Shown: positions 36,220 through 48,088 of the stretch, one piece after another | Position numbering within the stretch: the first letter of the stretch is position 1 | How the letters are laid out: every line of letters begins with the position of its first letter | Source: Ilyonectria destructans | Taxonomy: Eukaryota > Ascomycota > Sordariomycetes > Hypocreales > Nectriaceae | Reading direction: 5' to 3' | Assembly (NCBI GenBank): GCA_020740775.1 | Contig: JAHEWK010000013.1 | Coordinates: 1,302,001-1,366,000, forward strand | Length of the DNA: 64,000 nucleotides | Position numbers and translations under genes: made by a program | Notes under the pieces: generated by a model | What the model was told of the DNA's origin: nothing | The model's database searches: none | What the model saw: the letters and a program-made list of their open reading frames with translations, nothing else

Positions 36220-37959
36220 ATGACACTCTGGGATTACATCGTGGTGGGAGGCGGTCTCGCAGGCTCGGTCATCTCTAACCGCCTCCTGGAGAGCAACCCC
36301 TCCTTGAATATCCTCTTGGTTGAAGCGGGCATCAACGCCAACGACCGCCAAGATATTGTGTGGCCCAACTCAACCAATGGACAGTTTGGAGAGTTCGACT
36401 GGGTCTACTATTCTACGCCACAAACCCACCTAGACAACCGGGCTATCGCCTCTAATTCTGGAAAGGGCCTTGGTGGAAGCACTCTCATCAATGGAGGTGC
36501 ATTTCAGATATTCTTCACTAACGCGCACTTGGCTAATACTATGCAGCCTTCTGGGTCCGTGGCCACAACGTCGAATATGACGAATGGGCTGACTTGGTGA
36601 AAGATGATCGATGGAGCTATGAAAGTCAATTGCCCTATATGAGAAAGACGGAGGCTTTCTTTACCGAGGACACGGATCTGGAACAGCATGGCTTGGAGGG
36701 AAACGTAAAAGTCCAGTCAAGGATCTCGACAAACAGATCATTCCCCATGCGGGAGCCCCTTCTTGAATCGTGGGACGCTCTTGGCATCTCTCCGCTCACC
36801 AGACTTGACGGCAACGCGGGAAATCCTATTGGTATTGCGGAGGCACAGGAGAACCGTGATCAAGGCCGACGCCAGCAGACTTCCCGTGTCTACCCGCTCG
36901 ACGGCATCACTGTTCTCACCGAGACCATGGTCGCCAAGGTCCTCACTACAAAGTCAGCAAAGGGGGCCATCACGGCGAATGGCATCCAACTGCAAAATGG
37001 AACCAAGATCTACGGTTGCGAAACAATTCTAACTGCGGGAGGCTACCGTACGCCGCAACTCCTCATGCTGTCTGGAATCGGTCCCTCCAAAACCTTGAAG
37101 AAGTACAAGATCCCAGTAGTCCTGGACCAGCCCGACGTTGGCCAGCACCTTCGCGACCACCCGCTCATCCCCACCTTTTGGCAGCTAAAGGACCCTTCTG
37201 CAGGCTATGCTAGGGAGTCTGGCACCGCGTTGTGGGATGAGCCCCAGTATGGCCTGGGACTTGACATTGACTTCATCACCACGCTTCCTGTGCCGAAAAC
37301 TGGTCTCGCTGCCGCTATTGCTGTGGACGAGGGCAAGAAGCCTAACCCTGCTACTCACCGGCTCCTCAAGCAGGACCGGGCACACGTCTCTCATACTGTG
37401 CAGTACTCTGGAGTGTCAACCGACGGCTCTGCGGTTATGATGCTCACGCTGTTGTTGGCGGTGCAGTCCGAGGGCTCTGTTACTATTTCCTCGGCCAACA
37501 TCAATGATCCTCCGGTCATCGACCCCAACTTTTTGGGCACGGCTGTCGATCGATATGCTCTACGAGAAGGCATCAAGCACGATATTAAGCTGTTGACGAG
37601 CGACAAAACCGTTGTTGGCCGTGAGATCATCAGCGGAGAGCTGAATGCGGCTCCTCTGACAGTCGACTCTTCAGATGATGAGGTTGACGCTAGAATCCGC
37701 AGCGCAACTGGGTAAGTGAAATTGCAAGATCGTTGAAATGCAAGACATGTTGACTAATTCTCCTCACAGCGGATGCTACCACCCCATGGGCACTGCAGCA
37801 ATGGGCAAGGTCGTCGACACAAAGCTTCGCGTCAAGGGAGTCAGCGGACTTCGTGTGGCGGACACATCAGTCTTCCCGTTGTCCATCTCTGCCAATCTGC
37901 AGATTGCGACTTACGCATTGGCGGAGCAAGCTGCAGTGATTATCAACCAGGGACTTTAG
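36220..37959 (+). CDS. GMC-family FAD oxidoreductase (aryl-alcohol oxidase/choline dehydrogenase type)
   Basis: Exons 36220-36496, 36547-37711 and 37770-37959 give 543 aa. The FAD-binding dinucleotide motif is WDYIVVGGGLAGSVISNRLL (residues 4-23). GMC signatures follow: SGKGLGGSTLINGGAFWVRG, spanning intron 1, and TAGGYRTPQLLMLSGIGPS. The C-terminal catalytic region reads CYHPMGTAAMG and then ISANLQIATYALAEQAA. The active-site pair is therefore His and Asn, as in cholesterol and methanol oxidases, rather than His-His. There is no signal peptide, so it is probably intracellular. The substrate cannot be told. The next gene on the same strand is a ferric reductase, with no evidence that the two act together. 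Confidence 0.9.
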
Positions 37960-39072
37960 ATGTAATAGTTGAGGTTCTGTGATTGGATTGATGTGAATGC
38001 GATTAGATTGATATGATTAGATTGATAGTTGGAGCGCTTAATTTATAATGCAAGATTGTATCGATATTTAGTTAGCGTCGTGAGATGTTGGCAAATATTT
38101 TCGACGATCCAGTGCGATTCGTCCAGATATGAACTGATTAACTTTCCCGCCTGGGCTACGCATTGATCCGGTTGATTTGTTAGTACTTTCTCACTGTGCA
38201 AAGAAGCGACGACTTCAATGATGGAAATTTTAGGTGCAGGCCTTGGTCGCTGAAATAGGCTAGCAGCGGGAAATGCTTTGTCATCTTCGGCAACGGCGGC
38301 TGCGCCGTCATCGGAGAGTAAGTAGCGCACGGCACGGCTATACTGCCGAGTTTTATCAGATCCGAATACAGCGGGGCCACCACTAATTAGGGCTTGGCAC
38401 AGGGGCAGTATTCAGGCCAACTCACTGCAACGTGGATGGAGTAATTACACTACCGGTACGGAGTACCCCTTTGACGGTTCCATGATCTCGAGAGGTTCAT
38501 GAGCGGATTGACTCAATACGAAAGTCCCCTACCCTTTGCCAGCGAGACCACCTCGGGAATCCTCCCGCCGGAAGCCAGGCAATGGACGCGCTGGGGACGG
38601 GATGGTACAGTACGTAGTATTTATTGGCAAGACAAACAGCAGCAGATGCAGTCATGGGCATAAAATCTCCACTAAACCCACACGCACCTAACCCAACTCG
38701 TCCAAGTACAAACCTCACAGTGAGAGAATTGGTGTCTCGTGATGTCGGGGCCCGCTCGGATTCTCGGAGCTAGCAGTCTTATCAATCTGCACTGCCTAAC
38801 CATCTAGGCCTCTTTTGGCCACCCTCCCGGTCAGTTGGGCAATGCGCCCCGCAACTGCAAAAGGAGGGTACACGTCTTTATTTTCCCGACTTTCAAGACC
38901 AGCCCCTTGTGACTTTGTCAACCCGCATGCAAGTCATTTGGACTTACCATCCATCGTACGTTGATGACGGTGCTGCCCGCCCGCTCGCTCGCTCATGCAT
39001 TCATTCATTCTTCAACAACTTTCCTTTCACCTGCGTCGATGAGAATTGCCGTGCTTCTCATCGATCCCAACC
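37960..39072. other. Intergenic between GMC gene and ferric reductase gene
   Basis: An open minus-strand frame at 38043-38330 can be extended upstream to about 38395. It looks partly protein-like (SLHSEKVLTNQPDQCVAQAG) but has no convincing start. No gene is called. Confidence 0.45.
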
Positions 39073-40972
39073 ATGGACTGGTTTCCCGTTCCAGTGGGCC
39101 AGAAGCCAGTCAAGCCCAGGCAGCGGATTGACGAATGGAACCTGATGCTGTACGCCGGGGTCCTGCTTGGCCTCATCCTTTTCTTCACACTTGTCCACTG
39201 GGGTGGTCATCTCGCAGCCCGGTACCGGTTTTCTTCGTCACGAACCTTGCGACGTCTGCCAGGTTTTAGGATACTATTGAGGGCCTCTCGGTGAGGCATA
39301 TGCAGAAGGAGACCCTGAACAAAAATTAACCCTTTTCCAGGAGTTTACGAGGCTATGCAGTTTGCAAAGTACCCGGCTTTCCCTCCTTGGGGCACGCTAT
39401 TCTGGTTGCGGCCTATCTGATTCTCAACATCACACTATGTCTCATCTACGTCGAGTGGGACAGAACGAGGTTGAACAACCCCGGTGCTCGGCTAGGATGG
39501 TATGCTATATGTTCACTTACTACCATACACTACTAATGTCATTATTATTTAGGATGACTGCTGCCAACATAGCATTGTCAGTCTTCCTAGGCCTGAGGAA
39601 TACGCCCTTGGGTGTCTCCACTGCAAAAACCTACAACCGCCTCAATTTCTTTCACCGCGTGGTTGGCTACACAGCCATCGCGCAGGTGCTCATTCACGGA
39701 CTCCTTTACGCGATCCGATTCGGCCTCCAAAACCGATTGAGCGACCTCTTCACAAAGCCTACTAACTTGTACGGAGTTATTGCTTCTGTGGGAATGCTGG
39801 TTCTACTTCTCGGCCTGATGAGGCATCTTGGATATGAAGCCTTCTACATCAGCCACGTCTTCGGCGCCATTGTGACAATTGTCTTTGCAGCACTCCATCG
39901 ACCCTTTTGGTACAAAAAGGTACCCGTCATCATGGTTTTCGCTGGCGGGATCTGGGTGCTCGACCGCCTCATCCGGGCAACCACTTTGCTATATAATCTT
40001 CACAACAACAAGGCTGCTATTTATTCACTACCTAACAACGGAGTGAGATTGGTTTTGAAAAAGCGCCTTGCTGGAGCTAAACCGGGGTTGCATTGTTTTG
40101 TCTGGATCCCTGGAATCCGGACCTTTGAAGTGCATCCATTCACTATCGTATCGAACAATGCCATGGGTCTCGAGCTGGTCATAAAGCCATATAAAGGCTT
40201 CACAAAGGACATCCACGACTATGCGGTTTCAAATCCAAACACCACTGTTCGGGCTTCCGTTGAGGGACCATACGGCTCATTACCAAACCTACACCACTAC
40301 GATAGAATCATCTTCATTGCTGGCGGAAGCGGAGCCGCCTTTACGTTCGGTCTGATTAATAATTTTCTCTCAAAACTCGAGCCTGAATCACCACAACTTG
40401 TGGACTTCATCTGGACGGTGAGAGACAAAGGTATTATTTTCGGACAAACTTTTTAAAAAAGCCCACACTAACTCTCAGCAGAAAGCCTATCGTGGTTCGC
40501 CGAACATTTGAATAGACTAAACGACCACCCATCCCAAATTACAGTGACATTGCACGTCACTGGAGAGTCAAATACGACCACCCCAGAACAAGTTGCTACT
40601 CCAGGTAGCAGCACGCCAGCTCTAATAGCTTCCGGAGACTTTGTCCCTCAGATAGGTCGGGACGGTCCAGTCGAATCGCTGCACCGTCTCACATTAAATT
40701 CGAGACTTGCTACCGCAAGAGATGAGACGCGTAATAAGCACAGGCTATCTGATCCAGCAGATCTTGACAGCCGATTCGACATCAGATATGAGAAATTACG
40801 GGCGAGCGAGGTGATATTCGAGACTGCGAAATCAGTCGGAATCAATCAGCAGGTACTGATTGCTGCATGTGGCCCCTTATCACTCATGAACGATGTAAAT
40901 ACAGCAGCTGGAGCTTGTATTCGTTCCGATGGGCCTAGCATCGAGGTACATTGTGAGAATTTTGATATCTAA
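39073..40972 (+). CDS. Ferric reductase-like transmembrane flavocytochrome
   Basis: Exons 39073-39290, 39341-39499, 39553-40430 and 40482-40972 give 581 aa. It begins MDWFPVPVGQKP, followed by the first helix (LMLYAGVLLGLILFFTLVHW). The ferric-reductase core has the haem-ligand histidines in LNFFHRVVGYTAIAQVLIHG and EAFYISHVFGAIVTIVF. An FAD-binding motif FEVHPFTIVSN and an NADPH-binding IIFIAGGSGAAFTFGLIN follow. The acceptor of the last intron (CAGCAG) gives VRDKESLSWFAEHL, matching the family. These proteins pass electrons from NADPH across a membrane to reduce ferric chelates before iron uptake. The C-terminus VHCENFDI is the normal family end. Confidence 0.92.
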
Positions 40973-41328
40973 GTGTAGAAAGTAAAATGTGAAAAGAAAC
41001 TCGAGCCCTTTTATCTATTCTCTCTTGCACCCGTCGAAATTTCCGAGCAATTGTTATCTCAAGTGTCCCCTGAAGTTCCTCCTCCGAGTTCTAGTCAGAG
41101 GCATCTATCGAATATTGAAATAGGATCCTCTCCGGATTCTGGACATGTTCGGTCGTCGAGTAGCCTTAGAAGCAGGAACAGCAATGGTAGTACTTCTACT
41201 TCGGGAAGTTGTTAGCTTTAGTAACAGGTGGCTCTGTGCTGTGTGACCTGACCTTGCTGCTCTGGCTGGTTTCAGTGGAAGAATGCGCCTTGGGTTGCGT
41301 AAGAGGCTATCTTGCCTTTGTTGGGTAC
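40973..41328. other. Gap between ferric reductase and LINE insertion
   Basis: From about 40985 to 41215 one frame stays open after two stops. It reads Ser-rich sequence (HVRSSSSLRSRNSNGSTSTS) with no start codon. It may be a gene relic; see findings. Confidence 0.4.
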
Positions 41329-41342
41329 ACGTAGCCCAAACA
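41329..41342. repeat. Left target-site duplication of LINE
   Basis: ACGTAGCCCAAACA is identical to 47506-47519 at the other end of the element. Confidence 0.88.
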
Positions 41343-41447
41343 CAACTTCCCTCCTACATCTAACTTCCTTAGCTGCTAATGTTAAGGATTTGGCCAGCCA
41401 CACACCCATTCTGTTAACACCCACCTGATCAACCGACCTTCCTTGCG

Positions 41448-43187
41448 ATGGCCTCTGCGCCAGACGCCCCCATCCCCTTTGATCTAGGGCCTCGAACCCC
41501 TCTGCACCTCTCTCAGAATGCGAGGGCTGCTCTTATCCTGGGCAGCGAATATGACATCTCTGAGGGCCCAATCCACGGAGAGGCCATTAGTACTCCAACG
41601 CCCGCGCCAGCTTCTGTTCTCTTGGGAGAAGACCCCTACGTCGAAATCAGTATGGAAGATATGTTCGAACCAGCAGCTTTCTTAGAAGACCCTCTTGCAG
41701 ACCTTCTCGCAGACCTTCCAGCTTAACCTCAACCTAGCCCTCGGCCTGGCCCCCAGACCAGCCTACAGCCCGGCCCTCACAGCCCCCCTAGCAGCGATGT
41801 CTTCGAACACAGCAAGGTCTCGGAGCCTGCTATCGCCATCAACCTCTCTGCCGCCGCAGCCGGAGTCGCAGCCGACAGCCAAGCTGCCCTAGACGATAAA
41901 ATGAAGGTCTTCCGGACCTTCTGCGCAGCTTTTGACGAAATAGCGAAGTAGTTCCCGACAGGGTGTATATTCTGCTTTGCTTAAGAGATGTCGCAGAGCT
42001 TCCTCAGTTATTGGGCAAGTGCCCTGACTGGCGATAGCCAGCTGCGACTGCAGCTACCAGCAGCTTTATTGCCCATCCGATCATACGCTTCCGCCCTTGC
42101 TGCCAACCTTCCTGTACGCCTCGCCTCACAGCACGATGAATTCCAGGCAGCCCGAGCCTAGGGGACCGGCCCTGACCCCTAACGATAACCCCCCAAGCCC
42201 CGCCAGACCCGACAACCCCAGGAGCAATAATAACAAGAAAACCCTGCTATTGTCTATGACGACACTAGGGTCTTTATATGGCTCTATAAGAATTCCCCTG
42301 CTTGGAAAAAGCAACCCTTTGCGATATAAACCCACTTAGCCGAGAAGCTAGGCATTAAGCTTGACGCTATCCCGCAAGTATCTAGGATTAAGACCGGCTG
42401 GGCTATCCGCCCAGCGAACCTTGATATCCGCAATAAGATCCTTAATGAAGAAGCCTGCTGGGCCCCGGCCCTAGGGGCTACTGCTATTGAGCTCGCAACG
42501 AAATGGATTATTTATGTGGTCTCGGAATGCCTGAGGTCCTTGACGGACCTGCTTGGAAAGACTGTGGATTATGAAGCTGCCTTTAAAGATGAAGTGGAGG
42601 CCCAGATAGGCCTACGGGCTGTTAGCTGCCGACCCTCCCGTCTTGATGACCCCACTTAACCTACGAAGATATTGCTTATTTCCTTCCTCGAGCAGCTAAA
42701 GTACAGCTTCTGACTCTTTGGAACGAGCCGGCTAGCGAGGCTGATCCGGAAGACCGCTAGACCTAACTAATACAACCTCTACTGGGACTACCACTCGCAA
42801 CACAGCTGTGACCGGACTGCCCGTTGCGTTAGCTGCAGAAGGACCCCTCACGAAGGGATGCCCTGCGAATACGAGACCCAATGCCTCAATTGTCGGGGCC
42901 CTTACCCCTCTGACGATCTGAAGTGCCCTGCCCGGCCCCGACGCCAAAACGGCGTCTTGAAGCGACTGATACAGCCGGAAAAGAGAGGGATCCGGGAGAT
43001 CGGCGAGCGGCTGTTCCGCCAGCTCCACCCGGAGCTAGCCGCAGCCGCAGCCGGGTCGTCTCCGGCCCCCGAGGCCGGGGCCCGGCCCTCGTCGCCCTGC
43101 GAAGCGCTAATCCGACCTACGGAAGGAACGCCCCCGCCCTCGCCAAACAAGCGCAGACGACAAGCCCTCGAGACCCCTATATGGTAG
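41448..43187 (+). pseudogene. LINE ORF1 (Gag-like, zinc knuckle), degenerate
   Basis: It starts MASAPDAPIPFDLGPRTPLH. One frame can be followed through isolated stops (for example after LADLLADLPA, and after AFDEIAK). It reaches a cysteine-rich nucleic-acid-binding segment at 42808-42930 (CDRTARCVSCRRTPHEGMPC, then CLNCRGPYPSDDLKC). The Pro/Ala-rich N-terminus and terminal zinc knuckles fit Tad-type ORF1. Confidence 0.78.
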
Positions 43188-43194
43188 TGACCAG

Positions 43195-46100
43195 GAGATA
43201 ACGACTCGAACGCTACAGATTATTATGTATCTTCCAAGCTAATATCGGTAAGGACTCGGCATTGTACGACTGTGCGCTGGCTCTTGCTGATAGAAGCGGT
43301 TATGATATTGTGATGCTCTAAGAGCCTTAGACTAGTATGCGGAATAACTGCTGTACGATAAAGAATTATACTGTATATTGAATCTTCTCTTCTGTATCGA
43401 CCTGGGAGGGAAATAGTATACGACTGAGGGTTATGACCTATATATCCCTCTGCAGCAAGCTAAATGCCGACTAGCTTCAGCCCGAGCCCAGGCCCTCTAG
43501 AGATATCCTTTTAATATGGGCTTGCAGTATCTCTTTCCTTAATATCTATCGCTAACTGACTATACTAGAAACTCTTAACTTCTTGGACTGCTGGGAAGTC
43601 CCTAGCCGGTGCCTTATTGCTAGAGACTTTAATACCTTATATACACTCTGGCAAGTAGGGCCCCATTGCAACTAAGGGGCTCAGATTGCAGACTGGATTA
43701 AAAGCAGCGATCTTGCTGTTCTTAACCAGCCAAACCAGCCAACTAATAAATACGATAATATTCTTAACCTAGCGATCTCGAATATTCCTGCTGCAGAAGC
43801 TAGAGTGGAAGACTACCTTACAACTAGCTCAGACTACTACATACTTAGTATCTCTCTTCCCGTTCAACTAATGCCGCCGCAAGCCAGCTGGATCCGGGTC
43901 CGGATCAAGAATCCTGACGATCTAATCCGACTAGCCGAGGCCGTCTTACAGGGATAGGACTTCCTGCCAACAGCCGCAACAACAGCCGAGGAACTAGACT
44001 ATGCAGCAGCCCAGCTGCTCCAGCTACTATAAGATGCAATCAAGATCGTCGGTCGGAGCCCTAAGCAGAATGGGCGCTCCGCCCCGTGGTGGACCAAGGA
44101 CTGCGTAAAGGCGTACTTACGATATCAGTCAGCTAAGAGATGGGATCCTGAGGAAAACCTAGGGCCTATGACCCTCGCAAAGGATAACTTCCGTAAGATC
44201 GTTAAGAAAGTAAAGATCGACTTCTGGAGGGATATTATTAATAACGCCACCATAAACGCCAATATCTTCTGTATTGCTGGATGGGTCCGTTCCCAGAGCG
44301 CTTTCCAGCCCCCGCCCCTCCAGGTTGGAGATAAAGTCTTCGAGACCCAGATAGATAAGGTAAACGCCCTCTGTAAAGCTATGCTCGAGAGACTAGATGT
44401 AGGGGATGATATTGAGGACCTATAGACCCCTGAGGTGCCCGATGCCCCCAGCCTCCCCTTCTTAATGCTGGTCTCGGCTGAGGAAGCAGAGGATATGATG
44501 ACGAAGACCGGAAATATATCTCCTGGTGCAGACAATATTATAATAGCTATCATCCAAGCCTGCTGGCCAGTTATTAGCGAATATATCCGGTGGCTCTATA
44601 AGAGATGTCTCTACTTAGGGTACCACCTAAAGGCGTTTAAAGGTGCGGAGGTTATTATGATCCTAAAGCCCGAAAAGAGAGATCTCTCTTCCCCCCGCTC
44701 TTGGAGATTGATTTCCCTCTTATCCTGCCTTGGTAAAGGGCTCGAGAGACTTATCGCAAGGCGCCTAGCCTTTATTGCGATCGATCAGAAGGTCCTATAT
44801 AAGAACCAGGCTGGGGCCCTAATAAAGAGGTCCGCCGTGGACCTTATTGCCGCCTTAGTCTATAATATCGAAGCTGCCCTTGCGAGAGGGCTTGTTGCGA
44901 CCCTTGTGATGATAGATGTATGAGGCGCCTTTAATATAGTCCTCCGGAACCGGCTTCTGCTACGCCTCTGTCAGCAGGGCTGGCCCGACGCCCTAGTCTG
45001 CTGGGTGGCTTTCTTTATAACCGACTGCACAGCCCGAGTATATTTCCAAGATGCAGCTATATCCCTATCTCCCCTAGAATGCGGCCTGCCCCAGGGCTTA
45101 TCTATCTCGCCGATCCTTTTCCTGCTCTATATAGAGCCAGTCTACAAGATCCATATCACGCCGAACCCCTGCCCTGGGTTCAACCCGATCACTATTATCC
45201 GCTATGGCTATGCAGATGATATTGCATCTCTCCATATAGAAGATATACTTCGCGAGACGACAGACAAAGTAGAGACTAATATCGGACAGATAGAGGAATG
45301 GGGGTACGATAATGAAGTCAGCTTTGACCCAGTAAAGACAGAGATAATGTATTTCTCGCGAAGATAAGGAGATAGAAGCCCTATAATTATATATAAAGAC
45401 CAGACGAAGGCCCCGGAAGAAGCCCTCTGCTGGCTAGGCGTCTGGCTGGATAGGAAGCTGTCCTTTAAGATATACGTCGAAAAATGGGCTATTAAGGCCC
45501 GAGCTACTGCCAACCTCCTACGAGGCCTAGCCAATACAGCCCGCGGACCTCCTGCTGATAAGGTCCGCCTTGCTGTCAAAGCCTGTATCCTTCCTGTCCT
45601 GTTCTACGGTGCTGAGGCCTGGTACCCAGGAAAGACAGCGCCGCCGCTTCGATCGCAAGGGCCCGAGGTCTCTATACAGATCCATTACCTCCTCAACCGC
45701 CTAAAAACTGTCTTATATATCGGCATCCGTGCTATCCTTCCAACCTGGAAGACGACCCCGCTAGCTGCCCTATATCGCGAAAGCGGCATACCGCCAGTTG
45801 AGCAGCTGCTAGATGCTATATGCCTACGACATGCAGCCCGTCTCCAATCCCTAGATCCGAGGCACCCCCTTACAGCTAGGGCTATTATCCCCTCCCGCAG
45901 GCCGGGCCGGAAGCCGACCTACAAGACCCGTCTGCAACGGACTGTGCTACTGCTCCCGCCGTCCCCTCGGCCGGACCTCTTGCAACGTCAATACAGACCG
46001 ATCGAATTATATATCCAGCCAAAGGCTCTAGCCGTCCCAGCCTTCCTTGCCTGGATTGAGACCCTATCTACAGAAGATCTTATTGTTTATTCAGATGGAT

Positions 46101-46983
46101 CCCGATCGCAAGATGGGGCTGCGGGCTACGGTTATACCATTCATCGCAACAAACAGCCGATCGGCGAGGGGTTGGCCCGGCTAGGCCCCGCCGAAGTCTT
46201 CGATGCCGAAGTGGCCGGAGCTCTAGTAGGCCTACGCCACGCCACGACCCTGATCTCTAGGCCAGGCATATGGATTTTCGTCTGCCTTGATAACATATCT
46301 GCAGCAGCTGGCCTGCTAGGCCAGCCGTCGGAATCCTCACAGGCCCAGTTCCTGGAGTTCCAATTGATCGCACGAGCCCACGGGGCAACATCAATACGAT
46401 GGTGCCCTGGCCATAAAGGTATTACCAGAAACAAACAGGCCGATAAGCTAGCTAAAGCAGGGATAGATCTGCCGGAACCACCCGAGGCAGCCCCGTCCCT
46501 GGCCTTCAATCGAAGGAAGGCCCAAGCCCTCCCTAGATCCCTCTTTAAGAGCTGGTGGCAAGACCACACCCCAGTCTCTTACTAATCCTACCAGCTAGAG
46601 GCTGCTGCCTCTAGCCCAGCTGAACTGCAGCTTCCCCGGAAGACTCTCTGCCACCTCCTTGCAGCTTGCTCCGGCTATGGAGACTTTGCTATATACTATA
46701 AGAGATTTATCTATGATGTAGAGCTTAAATGCTTATGCGGACGGCGGAAATTACCTGACTATCCCTTCTATTGCCGTAAAGTTGACTGTTGCTATTGGAT
46801 AAAGTTGGGGCTTTTTCTAAAGCTGACAATCAGCTGTATAATAGGATAAGACTTTGGCGAGTTTATTGCGTTAATAGAGGCAGCCAGTTTCTTTATGGAT
46901 ATCTGCCCCTATTATCGCTAGGAACCCTCGCCTAGAACCCCTGGAAGTTGCGGTAGCAGCCGCTTCAGCCCCAGACCCTTAAT
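43195..46983 (+). pseudogene. LINE ORF2 (endonuclease, reverse transcriptase, RNase H), degenerate
   Basis: The endonuclease start reads CIFQANIGKDSALYDCALAL and YDIVML, then TAA-GAG-CCT-TAG where the family has QEPW (stops at 43319 and 43328). The reverse transcriptase (about 44519-45366) has YADD at 45209-45220; a TGA at 44921 replaces Arg in the DVRGAF motif. RNase H (about 46081-46480) keeps VYSDGS, the Glu of FDAEVAGAL, CLDN and WCPGHKGITRNKQADKLAKA. A cysteine motif KCLCGRRKLPDYPFYC follows near 46729, as in fungal LINEs. Frame breaks and stops rule out activity. Confidence 0.88.
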
Positions 46984-47484
46984 TATATATTCCCTCCCTC
47001 TTTCCTTTATCTCTTTTATTCATCGGCGTTATCGGAAGGCTCGGGCCTGCTAGGGCCCGAGCCTGGCGTCGCGTCGCGCTGTATAGCAGCTTTGAATGTG
47101 GTTTCCCCCCGGTTCCCCAAAAAAATCGGATGCTACTGCGGTCGTCGGGCCGCGCCCTGAAAATCCGCTGACGGATATCGGGTTCGAAATAATAGGTCAA
47201 ATAGGGCCGCCTAATTGTTAGATGGAAGAGGAAGAAGGATCGCAATCTCGGCTCGCGTTAGAGGGATGTTATTAGACTCACACGTGACCCGGACTGCGGG
47301 TCCGAGCCACGGGCCCGGCTGGGCCCGTGGCCCCGGCCCCGGGTCGGTCGTAGCAAGCAGCCGGCTCCGGCCGAAGCTAGCTGCCCTGTACCTAGGTTTC
47401 TTTAGCTGTAGACCCCAGCCTAGCACGTCATCTTGCCCCTAGGGGATTCTGTAGACATCTAGATGTCTTCATGACGGTAATAAT

Positions 47485-47505
47485 ACAACAACAACAACAA
47501 CAACA
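47485..47505 (+). repeat. (CAA)7 3' tail of LINE
   Basis: A run of ACA/CAA triplets sits directly before the right target-site duplication, marking the 3' end of the retrotransposon. Confidence 0.9.
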
Positions 47506-47519
47506 ACGTAGCCCAAACA
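47506..47519. repeat. Right target-site duplication of LINE
   Basis: ACGTAGCCCAAACA, identical to 41329-41342. Confidence 0.88.
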
Positions 47520-48088
47520 GGCTGACGACAGCCTTGAATACTCCACCGTCTATACTTTAGGCGTGTCCCTCGATGAGGGGACCTAATATTTGAATTTACT
47601 CCATTTTCGTTGTGCACGGCAAAGGTGCCAAGGCCCACGTTCGGGTTTCAAGCTAAAATTGAAGTTTAAGACAAAGATCAATTTGCAATAACCTTGTTGT
47701 TCAGCTACTGTCTCTTCTAGTGCTGGGTGTAAAAATAAATATTTGTCTCTATTGTTTAAAAGTACTGCATATCTTGAATCTATCTGATGATATTGAGTGA
47801 AGCTAAAAAAGAAAACCCCAAACAGCTTTATGGACACAGTACAATAAGTAGGGTATTATACATCATTCAGGTCGAAATAACTGTACGAAACCGATTATTT
47901 CATCCTCAAATATGCATCCCTGCTATTTAATAGCGGATAGAGATGAATCCCCCCGTGGATTCATGCGCGCGCAAGTCAAGGCATTGGTGAGTGGTTGGTC
48001 ACAGTCGTTGTCAACACTATAATGTTGACAGAGCCGACAGTTGCTATTTGTCTGCTGTATCCCCATTGCTGTGACAGCCATAATCGGA
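47520..48088. other. Gene-free flank between LINE and secreted-protein gene
   Basis: AT-rich. It contains one copy (47844-47872) of a 29-bp sequence also found at 53322-53350. A minus-strand frame at 47583-47837 has no support. Confidence 0.5.
47844..47872 (+). repeat. 29-bp dispersed direct repeat, copy 1
   Basis: Runs from ATAAGTAGGGTATTATA to ATCATTCAGGT. It matches 53322-53350 with one C/T difference in a CpA context. Confidence 0.85.

Larger units (their letters stand above)
41343..47505 (+). mobile_element. Tad-like non-LTR retrotransposon (LINE), full length, inactivated
   Basis: The element is 6163 bp, bounded by a perfect 14-bp target-site duplication and ending in a (CAA)n tail, the hallmarks of target-primed insertion. 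It encodes a zinc-knuckle ORF1 and an ORF2 with endonuclease, reverse transcriptase and RNase H regions, the layout of the fungal Tad clade. In-frame stops are mostly TAA/TAG where Gln or Trp is expected, and TGA where Arg is expected, as RIP would produce (C to T on either strand). Overall GC stays moderate, so RIP was light. Confidence 0.9.

Noticed and set aside
38043..38395. Minus-strand frame that looks partly protein-like
   Set aside because: No start codon or upstream exon gives a coherent model; an upstream GTGAGT donor leads to stops.
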